Assembly (NCBI RefSeq): GCF_042932805.1
Contig: NZ_CP170633.1
Location: forward strand, 4,092,001-4,156,000
Direction: 5' to 3'
DNA length: 64,000 nucleotides
From: Ascidiaceihabitans sp029251465
Lineage (GTDB): Bacteria > Pseudomonadota > Alphaproteobacteria > Rhodobacterales > Rhodobacteraceae
Part shown: one piece after another, positions 27,119 to 35,700 of the stretch
Layout: each line of letters opens with the position of its first letter
How positions within the stretch are numbered: the first letter of the stretch is position 1
Program-made: the position numbers and the translations under genes
Notes under the pieces: model-generated
What the model was told of the DNA's origin: nothing
The model's database searches: none
What the model saw: only the letters and a program-made list of their open reading frames with translations

Positions 27119-27652
27119 ATGGCGAAACGGTGGTATTCGGTCAGCGTTCTTTCGAACTTCGAAAAGAAAATTGCTGAAACAATCCGGACGTCAGTCGCCG
27201 AGCAAGGTCTGGAGGACGAGATCGACGAAGTTCTGGTCCCGACCGAAGAAGTGATTGAAGTCCGTCGTGGCAAAAAAGTTACGAACGAACGCCGGTTCAT
27301 GCCAGGCTATGTTCTGGTGCACATGGAAATGTCTGACCGTGGCTATCACCTGATCAACTCGATCAACCGCGTCACAGGTTTCTTGGGTCCGCAAGGTCGC
27401 CCGATGCCGATGCGCGATGCCGAAGTGAACCAGATCCTGAACCGTGTACAAGAAGGCGAAGACAGCCCGCGTACGCTTATTCACTTTGAAACAGGTGAAA
27501 AAGTTAAGGTCAACGACGGTCCGTTCGAGGATTTCGACGGTATGGTGGAAGAAGTGGACGAAGAGAACCAGCGCCTCAAGGTGACGGTATCGATCTTTGG
27601 TCGCGAAACTCCGGTCGAGCTGGAATTCACTCAAGTCACCAAACAGATGTAA
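27119..27652 (+). CDS. nusG: Transcription antitermination protein NusG
   Basis: NusG binds RNA polymerase and couples transcription to Rho and to the ribosome. The 177 residues contain the NGN domain (MAKRWYSVSVLSNFEKKIAE through FMPGYVLVHMEM and TGFLG) and the C-terminal KOW domain (FETGEKVKVNDGPFEDFDGMVEE). Length and motifs are standard for the family. It ends at a strong terminator, so it is not continuous with rplK; in many bacteria nusG directly precedes rplK. Confidence 0.97.
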   Translation: MAKRWYSVSVLSNFEKKIAETIRTSVAEQGLEDEIDEVLVPTEEVIEVRRGKKVTNERRFMPGYVLVHMEMSDRGYHLINSINRVTGFLGPQGRPMPMRDAEVNQILNRVQEGEDSPRTLIHFETGEKVKVNDGPFEDFDGMVEEVDEENQRLKVTVSIFGRETPVELEFTQVTKQM

Positions 27653-27707
27653 TATCTGCGGTGGGCCGCGTGTCCACCAACGCTATTTTCGCTAAATGTA
27701 ATTCAAG

Positions 27708-27734
27708 AACACGCCTTTCGGGCGTGTTTTTTTG
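27708..27734 (+). terminator. Rho-independent terminator after nusG
   Basis: AACACGCC and GGCGTGTT arms with loop TTTC are followed by an uninterrupted run of T residues. It closes the secE-nusG unit. Confidence 0.92.
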
Positions 27735-28004
27735 TGATTTACGCTAATCGGCGTCAGGGCCAAAAAAAAATATGTCCCAGGGCGGACGCAGTTGGCACGC
27801 CCTTGATTCAAAAGGAAATGAGTCTTTCCAATAGTTTAGCTAGGCGGCTGCAACCATGGCGATTCTCTGCGGGTAATTTGAACGCAAGAAAAGTCAAACG
27901 CACATGTTGACGGCTCCCCTAAATATGCTTCAATTGCGACAATTCAACACGATATATTGCTGTTGATCTAAAGAATTCGAGCCGTTTTTAGGGGGTCAAA
28001 AACG
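27735..28004 (+). other. Leader region of the OmpA-like gene
   Basis: This 270-base stretch is A+T-richer than its surroundings and has no supportable gene. A TTGACG at 27907-27912 is a fair -35 box, but the matching -10 position (TCAATT) is poor. The ribosome-binding region ahead of 28005 is GGGGGTC. Confidence 0.4.
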
Positions 28005-29198
28005 ATGTCATTAAGATTTTTCAAGGAAAATTTACCTTGGATCGCACCGTCTGCCGCGATTGTATTTGCTGCTTCAGGATATTTCGACCGAGGGTTAAGA
28101 ACGCAAGCCGCACCAGAGACTGTCATTGAACAGGTTCAACCCGTACAGGCTGCTGCCGCGCCTTTGGTTGGAAATGGTGTTGTCGCACAAGCATCGCAAG
28201 ATCAAGTTGTCGCGCGCGCGGACACAGGCATCGGGACCAGCCTGACATCGCCAATCACTTCGCAAAACCAACCGACATTCACGGACACGCAACCGACTGC
28301 CGTTGCGACCTTGGGTGCCGTGCAGGGGCAATTGTTGGGTCAGCCGCAACCGACACAACAGGTTGCGTCCTTCGAAAGCAATCCGGCCGCGTTCTTTAAA
28401 GACGCGCAAGCCAGCCTGAACGCTGCGAATTCGTGCAAAGACGATCTGCGGGCTTTGGCGGCGCAAGCGCGTGTTTATTTCCCAAGCGGTGGTCTGACTG
28501 CCGAAGAAGCCGGCCTGTCACAAGCCCGTTTGATCGGCACAGTGATGCAAGGCTGCAAAGGCGTTGGCATTCTGGTCACTGGCCACTCTGATCCATCTGG
28601 TGATCCGGCTGTGAACCTGCGCCTTAGCCAAAAACGCGCCGAATTGGTGATCCAACGGATCAGCGCATCTGGCATCGATACCTCGTCGTTTGTGCCGCAA
28701 GGGTTTGGCGATCGTCAGCCATCGACCGCAACGGGCTCAAAGACGCGGGCATACTACGATCGCCGCGTTGAATTCTCGGTTGTGGATTTGCAAACCAACG
28801 CATCATTCACAACGGCCTCGACGCAATCGACGTTCACACCATCTTGTGTCGCGCGTTTGGAAAAAGCCGTTCAGAACACCAAACTGTACTATTCGCCACG
28901 CTCCATCGCGGCCCCTGCGGCTGATTTGGACACGGTCCTGCAACTGGCAAAACAAGCATCGGCCTGCCCGCAAGCCCGCTTGCGCATCATTGGCCAGCAC
29001 ACGGACGAAACTTGGGCGAACGAAGACTTTAACACCGGCATCCTGCGCGCCAAGGCGTTGATGTCGATCCTGGTCGGGCAGGGCATCGCCTCGAACCAAG
29101 TGATTATTGCAGCACCGTCCCGCTCTGTCGGGGTGGAAGGGCAACCACAACTGAGCAATAGCCGCGTCGATTTCGACGTCATACAAGAGCCGAGTTAA
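28005..29198 (+). CDS. OmpA family protein with two OmpA-like regions
   Basis: A 397-residue envelope protein. The N-terminus has an uncleaved-looking hydrophobic anchor (WIAPSAAIVFAASGYF, residues 11-26). A Gln/Ala/Thr-rich linker of about 110 residues follows. The OmpA C-terminal, peptidoglycan-binding domain is at about residues 145-260 (GHSDPSGDPAVNLRLSQKRA, then QGFGDRQPS). A second, weaker OmpA-like unit is in the last 120 residues (IGQHTDETWANEDFNTGILRAKALM). It stands alone between the nusG and rplK units, with its own terminator. Confidence 0.82.
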   Translation: MSLRFFKENLPWIAPSAAIVFAASGYFDRGLRTQAAPETVIEQVQPVQAAAAPLVGNGVVAQASQDQVVARADTGIGTSLTSPITSQNQPTFTDTQPTAVATLGAVQGQLLGQPQPTQQVASFESNPAAFFKDAQASLNAANSCKDDLRALAAQARVYFPSGGLTAEEAGLSQARLIGTVMQGCKGVGILVTGHSDPSGDPAVNLRLSQKRAELVIQRISASGIDTSSFVPQGFGDRQPSTATGSKTRAYYDRRVEFSVVDLQTNASFTTASTQSTFTPSCVARLEKAVQNTKLYYSPRSIAAPAADLDTVLQLAKQASACPQARLRIIGQHTDETWANEDFNTGILRAKALMSILVGQGIASNQVIIAAPSRSVGVEGQPQLSNSRVDFDVIQEPS

Positions 29199-29233
29199 GA
29201 CCTGTCGAGCAGACTCTTAAAAGAAGCTCATAA

Positions 29234-29264
29234 AATGGGGCGCGCAAGCGCCTCATTTTTTTTG
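29234..29264 (+). terminator. Rho-independent terminator after the OmpA-like gene
   Basis: ATGGGGCGC and GCGCCTCAT pair around GCAA (one G-T wobble), followed by eight T residues. Confidence 0.9.
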
Positions 29265-29278
29265 TCTAAAACCACGTC

Positions 29279-29307
29279 TTGAATTGTTTCAGGCTTCGGT
29301 GTATCCG
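29279..29307 (+). promoter_or_regulatory. Putative promoter for rplK-rplA
   Basis: TTGAAT at 29279-29284 and TATCCG at 29302-29307 are separated by 17 bases. It lies immediately after the preceding terminator and about 125 bases before rplK, leaving a leader in which L1-mediated control could act. Confidence 0.5.
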
Positions 29308-29431
29308 CCGCGATGGTCGCATCCGTGTGACTGTCCCTGTGGGAGGAAAGCGCAACGCGTTGCGACAACCGAACCACATCACATAAATCTGGCGCAACGC
29401 GATGTGTCGGAGTTGAGAAAGGAAATGGCTC

Positions 29432-29857
29432 ATGGCCAAGAAGCTCGTCGGGTCGATGAAGTTGCAAGTTGCAGCTGGTCAAGCAAACCCATCCCCACCC
29501 GTAGGCCCAGCATTGGGTCAACGCGGCATTAACATCATGGAATTCTGCAAAGCGTTTAACGCCAAAACTGCAGACCTGGAGCCAGGTGCGCCTTGCCCAA
29601 CCGTGATCAGCTATTACCAAGACAAGTCTTTCACGATGGAAATCAAGACGCCACCTGCGTCCTACTTCCTCAAGAAAGCTGCCAAAGTGAAATCTGGCGC
29701 GACCAACCCGTCCCGTGACGTTGTCGGTTCCGTGACTGTGAAACAGATTCGCGAAATCGCAGAAGCCAAAATGGCCGATCTGAACGCCAACGATATCGAA
29801 GCGGCGATGAAGATCATCATGGGCTCGGCCCGTTCTATGGGCATTGAGGTTAAGTAA
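29432..29857 (+). CDS. rplK: Ribosomal protein L11
   Basis: L11 forms the GTPase-associated centre with 23S rRNA and is needed for the RelA-dependent stringent response. The 141 residues are full length: N-terminal domain MAKKLVGSMKLQVAAGQANPSPPVGPALGQRG (proline-rich loop, residues 1-32) and rRNA-binding C-terminal domain ending IIMGSARSMGIEVK. AAAGGAAA lies upstream of the ATG. It is followed one base later by rplA. Confidence 0.97.
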   Translation: MAKKLVGSMKLQVAAGQANPSPPVGPALGQRGINIMEFCKAFNAKTADLEPGAPCPTVISYYQDKSFTMEIKTPPASYFLKKAAKVKSGATNPSRDVVGSVTVKQIREIAEAKMADLNANDIEAAMKIIMGSARSMGIEVK

Positions 29858-29858
29858 G

Positions 29859-30560
29859 ATGGCAAAACTAGGTAAACGTACAACCGCCGCCCGCGAAGCA
29901 TTTGTTGGCAAAAACAATCTGACCGTCGAAGATGCTGTGGCACTGGTGAAAGCCAACGCAACTGCGAAATTTGACGAAACAATCGAAATCGCAATGAACC
30001 TGGGCGTTGACCCACGTCACGCGGACCAAATGGTTCGTGGTGTTGTTGGCCTGCCAAACGGCACTGGCAAAACAATGCGCGTTGCTGTTTTTGCCCGCGG
30101 CCCAAAAGCTGACGAAGCAACAGCGGCTGGTGCGGACATTGTCGGCGCAGAAGACCTGATGGAAACTGTGCAATCCGGCAAAATCGAATTTGATCGCTGC
30201 ATTGCAACACCAGACATGATGCCAATCGTTGGTCGTCTGGGTAAAGTTCTGGGTCCACGTAACCTGATGCCAAACCCAAAAGTGGGCACGGTAACAATGG
30301 ACGTGGCCGATGCGGTCAAAGCGGCCAAAGGCGGCGAAGTACAGTTTAAGGTCGAGAAGGCCGGTGTTGTACACGCAGGTATCGGCAAAGCGTCATTCGA
30401 CGAAGCCAAGCTGATCGAAAACGTTCGCTCGTTCATCGATGCGGTTGCTAAAGCACGCCCAGCCGGGTCCAAAGGCGCGTACATGAAAAAGATCGTCATC
30501 AGCTCTTCCATGGGCCCAGGTGTTTCGATCAACATCGAAAGCGCGACCGGCGAAGCATAA
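29859..30560 (+). CDS. rplA: Ribosomal protein L1
   Basis: L1 forms the mobile stalk near the E site and, in Escherichia coli, represses its own operon by binding the L11 leader. The 233 residues carry the family signature around MPIVGRLGKVLGPRNLMPNPK. The start MAKLGKRTT begins one base after the rplK stop; the upstream in-frame codons from 29844 lie inside rplK. A terminator follows, splitting rplKA from rplJL. Confidence 0.97.
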   Translation: MAKLGKRTTAAREAFVGKNNLTVEDAVALVKANATAKFDETIEIAMNLGVDPRHADQMVRGVVGLPNGTGKTMRVAVFARGPKADEATAAGADIVGAEDLMETVQSGKIEFDRCIATPDMMPIVGRLGKVLGPRNLMPNPKVGTVTMDVADAVKAAKGGEVQFKVEKAGVVHAGIGKASFDEAKLIENVRSFIDAVAKARPAGSKGAYMKKIVISSSMGPGVSINIESATGEA

Positions 30561-30587
30561 GCTTTTCTGCTGTAAGATTTTGGAAAG

Positions 30588-30616
30588 AGGCGCTCTTGCG
30601 GGGGCGCCTTTTTTGT
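30588..30616 (+). terminator. Rho-independent terminator after rplA
   Basis: AGGCGC and GCGCCT arms around a 10-base loop, then TTTTTTG. It separates the rplKA unit from rplJL and may act as a full or partial terminator. Confidence 0.75.
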
Positions 30617-30941
30617 TTTGGAGCGGCGTTCTGATGACGGTCGTACAGTTATTCGTGCATCGCCTCTTGCCCAACTGCGGCTTTGGGACTAAACCACGCC
30701 TCGTCTGGTCGCGCGATTCTGTCGTGTGATCTGATACTTCGTCCGAGACGGTGGGTTGAGACAGGACAAAATCTTGTTTCTATAAAGCCTGCCTGAGATG
30801 GGAAAAACCAGATTTACTCGAGCGCCTGAATGGGCCTCGCTGCGATCTTGGGCGGACCCGTAAGGACCCGACTGTCAGGGTTTCTCACGAGACTCTGGCT
30901 GAACTGAGCCGGGGATACTTCCCCAAAATTGGAGTGAAACT
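30617..30941 (+). promoter_or_regulatory. rplJ leader region
   Basis: About 325 bases without a gene between the rplA terminator and rplJ. It contains a plausible promoter at 30758-30786 and, just before the ribosome-binding site, a small hairpin GGGG-ATACTT-CCCC at 30911-30924. L10-L12 autoregulates through its mRNA leader in many bacteria, and this position is where such an element would lie; the secondary structure match is not tested here. Confidence 0.45.
30758..30786 (+). promoter_or_regulatory. Putative promoter for rplJ-rplL
   Basis: GAGACA at 30758-30763, within TTGAGACA, and TATAAA at 30781-30786 are 17 bases apart. The -10 box is near consensus. It is about 155 bases before rplJ. 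Confidence 0.5.
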
Positions 30942-31457
30942 GTGGATAGAGCACAAAAAGAACAATTGGTCGACGAACTCGGCCAAATCTTTGAAAGCTC
31001 TGGCGTTGTTGTGGTAAGCCACTACGCCGGTCTGACAGTTGCTGACATGCAGTCTTTGCGCGCGAAAGCGTCCGAAGCAGGGTCTGCTGTTCGTGTTGCC
31101 AAAAACAGGCTCGCCAAGATCGCCCTAGACGGAAAGCCATGCGCAAGCATTGCTGACTTCCTAACGGGCATGACCGTTCTAACCTATTCTGAGGACCCCG
31201 TGGCAGCTGCCAAAGTGGCCGAAGACTTTGCCAAAGAAAACGATAACTTCGTGATTCTTGGTGGGGCAATGGGTGAGAACGCGTTGGACCGGGCTGGTGT
31301 TACAGCTGTTTCCAAAATGCCGTCGCGCGACGAACTTATCGCGACAATCGCCGGCATGCTGGGCGCACCTGCAAGCAACATCGCTGGGGCCATTGGCGCA
31401 CCTGCAAGCAACATTGCATCCATCTTGTCCACTGTTGAGGACAAGGCGGCAGCTTAA
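30942..31457 (+). CDS. rplJ: Ribosomal protein L10
   Basis: L10 is the base of the L7/L12 stalk. The 171 residues start at a GTG (MDRAQKEQLVDEL) with GGAG at 30931-30934 upstream. The rRNA-binding N-terminal region is VVVVSHYAGLTVADMQSLR. The C-terminal L12-binding helix carries a direct repeat, GAPASNIA-GAI-GAPASNIA, also visible as a near-exact DNA repeat around 31360-31420. It is 74 bases upstream of rplL and controlled by its own leader. Confidence 0.96.
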   Translation: MDRAQKEQLVDELGQIFESSGVVVVSHYAGLTVADMQSLRAKASEAGSAVRVAKNRLAKIALDGKPCASIADFLTGMTVLTYSEDPVAAAKVAEDFAKENDNFVILGGAMGENALDRAGVTAVSKMPSRDELIATIAGMLGAPASNIAGAIGAPASNIASILSTVEDKAAA

Positions 31458-31531
31458 GCAATCGTCAAACTGGCGTCTGGTGAATATGCCGACGTTGGAA
31501 CACACATATCGTTAACGGAAAGAGCTAAAAC

Positions 31532-31903
31532 ATGGCTGATCTGAAAAAAATGGCAGAAGACATCGTTGGTCTTACACTGCTTGAAGCACAAGAACTGAAA
31601 ACTATCCTCAAAGACGAGTACGGCATCGAGCCTGCAGCCGGTGGCGCAGTCATGATGGCGGGCCCTGCAGACGGCGGTGCCGATGAAGAGGAAAAAACTG
31701 AATTCGACGTCGTTCTGAAGAACGCCGGCGCATCCAAAATCAACGTGATCAAAGAAGTTCGCGGCATCACAGGCCTGGGCCTGAAAGAAGCCAAAGACTT
31801 GGTTGAAGCTGGCGGCAAAATCAAAGAAGGCGTTGATAAAGCTGAAGCAGAAGACGTTAAAGCCAAGCTGGAAGCAGCTGGCGCAGAAGTCGAACTGGCC
31901 TAA
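31532..31903 (+). CDS. rplL: Ribosomal protein L7/L12
   Basis: L7/L12 is the multi-copy stalk protein that recruits elongation factors. The 123 residues show the N-terminal dimerisation helix hairpin (MADLKKMAEDIVGLTLLEAQEL), an Ala/Gly/Asp-rich hinge at about residues 38-52, and the C-terminal factor-binding domain (KTEFDVVLKNAGASKINVIK, GLGLKEAKDLVE). AACGGAAAGAG precedes the ATG. A terminator follows, so rpoB is separately transcribed or read through. Confidence 0.97.
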   Translation: MADLKKMAEDIVGLTLLEAQELKTILKDEYGIEPAAGGAVMMAGPADGGADEEEKTEFDVVLKNAGASKINVIKEVRGITGLGLKEAKDLVEAGGKIKEGVDKAEAEDVKAKLEAAGAEVELA

Positions 31904-31930
31904 GCCACTTCGCCTTTATGGCATTATGGA

Positions 31931-31961
31931 AACGGCGGTCCGCAAGGGTCGCCGTTTTTGT
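31931..31961 (+). terminator. Rho-independent terminator after rplL
   Basis: AACGGCG and CGCCGTT arms with a loop of about 12 bases, then TTTGTTTG. It lies 27 bases after the rplL stop. Confidence 0.8.
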
Positions 31962-31995
31962 TTGTGGGGTTGGTGTCTAACGCCTGGTTCGCGGA

Positions 31996-32280
31996 TTAGC
32001 GGACCTTGAATTCAACTTCGATATGTTCTTGCTCGCGTGCTACGTCGAAGAGGGCTTTGACACGAGGCACCAAAGCAGCGACGCTTGTTGGCAGATTGGT
32101 GCCTACTGACAAATCGATGGAATAAGGTGGCATAACGTTGTTGATATCGCTTGTGACGCTGTCCCATAGAGCATCCAAGTTTCGTCCGTGCCAATCCGGC
32201 GCATCGAGCGATGAAAGCAAAATACCGTAAAAATCATCAACGGTTTTTCAGCTTGATATGTCGATAGCAATTCGCTTCAT
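31996..32280 (-). pseudogene. Barstar-family gene interrupted by a TGA at codon 11
   Basis: Barstar proteins inhibit barnase-type ribonucleases. Read from the ATG at 32278-32280 the frame gives MKRIAIDISS, then TGA at 32248-32250, then KTVDDFYGILLSSLDAPDW, HGRNLDALWDSV and VMPPYSIDLSV, ending EHIEVEFKVR. The total of 94 codons equals normal barstar size, and WHGRNLDALWD is the family core (YGENLDALWD in barstar). The stop removes the first strand. A truncated 74-residue product could only start at the TTG at 32220. No barnase gene is next to it. A sequencing error at one base is the main alternative to a true nonsense mutation. Confidence 0.75.
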
Positions 32281-32751
32281 CACGCAAGCATCGCATACGT
32301 TTGGCGCGGTTACTATGGGCTCAAAACCGCCGTTCACCCAAACCTATTGACCGACCCCACCCATCTTTGCGACACTCCCTTATCACAGCGCAAACCACGC
32401 TAGGCCACCAATCTGATCTGATCCCCCCTTGCGTTCGCCACGTTCACGACTTATTTAGCAACTTCACGCGGGTTCGATTGATTCGAAACCCGTTTTTTCT
32501 GTCGCGCATAATGGAGCCGTAAATAACCCTCTGACACCCACAACGTCACGCAGGGAACGGCAAAGCATTGTGCGACACCTGTCTTGGTAAGTCCCCGAAA
32601 TCGCGGGCATTTTCCAAGGCAGGAGAGGTCGGGAGCCACACATTGGGACGTGTGGCAAGAATAGGCCTCTCTATCGCTGTCTCGTAGGGATAGGCACCGT
32701 GGCCCGACGGTGACTGTCTCAATTGAGAAAACTGAAAGGTGACCTAGTCTT
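32281..32751 (+). promoter_or_regulatory. rpoB leader region
   Basis: A gene-free region of 471 bases before rpoB. It contains a terminator-like hairpin at 32469-32497, a hairpin CCACAC/GTGTGG at about 32636-32653, and another, CACCGT/ACGGTG, at about 32694-32712, all on the plus strand. I find no promoter with good spacing. Possible short frames here have no ribosome-binding site and no resemblance to proteins. AAAGGTGAC at about 32735 serves rpoB. Confidence 0.5.
32469..32497 (+). terminator. Terminator-like hairpin in the rpoB leader
   Basis: CGGGTTCG and CGAAACCCG pair with one bulged A around ATTGATT, followed by TTTTTT. There is no plus-strand gene before it other than the already terminated rplL, so it may attenuate transcription into rpoB. 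Confidence 0.6.
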
Positions 32752-35700
32752 ATGGCGCAATCGTTCCTTGGTCAGAAACGTCTACGTAAATATTATGGCA
32801 AAATCCGCGAAGTGCTGGAAATGCCGAACCTTATCGAGGTACAGAAATCATCGTATGATCTGTTCCTGAACTCTGGTGATGCCACCACGCCGACCGACGG
32901 CGAAGGCATTACAGGTGTGTTCCAATCCGTCTTTCCTATCAAAGACTTCAACGAAACATCCGTTCTGGAATACGTCAAGTATGAGCTGGAAAAGCCCAAA
33001 TATGACGTAGAAGAATGTCAGCAACGCGACATGACGTACAGCGCGCCGCTTAAGGTGACGCTGCGTTTGATCGTGTTTGATGTAGATGAAGACACAGGCG
33101 CAAAATCCGTCAAAGACATCAAAGAACAAGACGTGTTCATGGGCGATATGCCTTTGATGACACCAAACGGCACGTTTGTTGTAAACGGTACCGAGCGCGT
33201 GATCGTTTCGCAAATGCACCGCTCGCCTGGTGTGTTCTTTGACCACGACAAAGGCAAAAGCCACTCTTCGGGCAAACTGTTGTTTGCTTGCCGCATCATC
33301 CCATACCGCGGCTCTTGGTTGGACTTTGAATTTGACGCCAAAGACATCGTATTCTGCCGCATTGACCGTCGCCGCAAACTGCCGGTAACGACATTGTTGT
33401 ATGCCCTTGGTCTTGACCAAGAATCGATGATGGACGCCTATTACGACACCGTCACCTACACACATCAAAAGAACAAAGGCTGGGTCGCCCCGTTCTTCCC
33501 TGATCGTGTCCGTGGCACGCGCCCGACCTATGATTTGGTTGACGCCGCCACCGGTGAAGTGATTGCCGAAGCTGGCAAGAAAGTAACCCCACGCGCCGTC
33601 AAGAAATTGATCGACGAAGGCACGGTTCAAAACCTGCTGGTCCCATTCGATCACATCGTTGGCAAATTCGTGTCCAAAGACATCATCAACGAAGAAACCG
33701 GTGCGATTTACGTCGAAGCTGGTGACGAGTTGACACTGGAATACGACAAAGACGGCGATCTGATCGGCGGCACAGCAAAAGAGCTGATCGAAGCCGGCAT
33801 CACGGACATCCCAGTTCTGGATATCGACAACATCAACGTCGGTCCGTACATGCGCAACACCCTTGCGATGGATAAAAACATGAACCGCGAAACCGCGCTC
33901 ATGGATATCTACCGCGTGATGCGTCCGGGCGAGCCACCCACCGTTGATGCGGCGTCGAACCTGTTCGACACGTTGTTCTTTGATGGCGAACGCTATGATC
34001 TGTCGGCTGTTGGTCGTGTGAAAATGAACATGCGCTTGGCTTTGGACAAAGAAGACACGCAGCGCACGCTGGACCGCGAAGACATCGTGGCCTGCATCAA
34101 GGCGCTGGTTCACCTACGCGACGGGCGCGGCGACATCGACGATATTGACCACTTGGGCAACCGTCGTGTGCGTTCCGTTGGCGAGCTGATGGAAAACCAG
34201 TACCGCGTTGGTTTGTTGCGCATGGAGCGCGCGATCAAAGAGCGTATGTCGTCTGTCGAGATCGACACGGTCATGCCGCAAGACTTGATCAACGCCAAAC
34301 CGGCGGCTGCTGCGGTACGCGAATTCTTCGGCTCTAGCCAGCTGTCGCAATTCATGGACCAAACCAACCCGCTCTCTGAGGTTACGCACAAGCGCCGCCT
34401 GTCCGCGCTTGGACCAGGTGGTTTGACACGCGAACGTGCCGGTTTTGAAGTCCGTGACGTTCACCCAACGCACTACGGTCGGATGTGTCCGATTGAAACG
34501 CCCGAGGGTCCGAACATTGGTCTGATCAACTCGCTGGCCACGTTTGCCCGCGTGAACAAATACGGCTTTATTGAAACACCGTACCGCCGCGTCGAAAACC
34601 GCGTTGTGACGGATGACGTTCAATACATGTCCGCGACCGAAGAAATGCGTCACACTGTGGCTCAGGCCAACGCGCAACTCGACGAAAACGGTCGTTTCCA
34701 AAACGATCTGGTCAGCACGCGCCAGTCTGGTGATTACACGCTGGCACCGTCTGAAAATGTCGATCTGATCGATGTTTCACCAAAGCAGTTGGTATCTGTT
34801 GCGGCGTCTTTGATCCCGTTCCTCGAAAACGACGATGCGAACCGGGCCTTGATGGGTTCGAACATGCAACGTCAGGCGGTTCCTTTGCTGCAGGCCGAAG
34901 CGCCTCTGGTCGGGACCGGCATCGAAGAAGTTGTGGCACGGGATTCCGGTGCGGCTTACATGGCGAAACGCGCAGGCATCATCGACCAAGTTGATGCCAC
35001 ACGTATCGTTGTGCGTGCGACCGAAGACCTGGAACTGGGCGACGCGGGCGTAGACATCTACCGCATGCGTAAATTCCAACGCTCCAACCAAAACACCTGC
35101 ATCAACCAGCGTCCGTTGGTGAAAGTTGGCGAACGCGTGACCAAAGGTCAGGTTATTGCTGATGGTCCATCGACCGACATGGGTGAATTGGCCTTGGGTA
35201 AAAACGTGGTTGTCGCGTTTATGCCTTGGAACGGTTACAACTACGAAGACTCGATCCTGATCTCTGAGCGCGTTTCGCGTGACGACGTGTTCACATCCAT
35301 CCACATCGAAGAATTCGAAGTGGCGGCACGTGACACGAAACTGGGTCCAGAAGAAATCACTCGCGACATTCCAAACGTCGGTGAAGAAGCGCTGCGCAAC
35401 CTCGACGAGGCAGGCATCGTTTACATCGGCGCGGACGTTGAACCGGGTGACATTCTGGTCGGCAAGATCACACCAAAAGGCGAAAGCCCGATGACACCAG
35501 AAGAAAAGCTTCTGCGCGCCATCTTTGGTGAAAAAGCCTCTGACGTGCGTGACACATCGTTGCGTGTGAAACCGGGTGATTTCGGGACTGTTGTTGAGGT
35601 TCGTGTGTTCAACCGCCACGGCGTTGAAAAAGACGAACGTGCGCTGCAAATCGAGCGTGAAGAAGTCGAACGTCTGGCCCGTGACCGCGACGATGAAATG

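Noticed and set aside
31360..31420. The near-exact DNA repeat in the rplJ end as a slippage or recombination product of interest
   Set aside because: The GAPASNIA duplication also appears to be a normal part of the L10 C-terminal helix in alphaproteobacteria, so it is recorded only in the gene entry.
32470..32515. A promoter for rpoB from TTGATT to CATAAT
   Set aside because: The spacer would be 23 bases, too long for sigma70.
32301..32522. A 73-codon frame in the rpoB leader
   Set aside because: No ribosome-binding site, no protein-like pattern, and it crosses a terminator-like hairpin.
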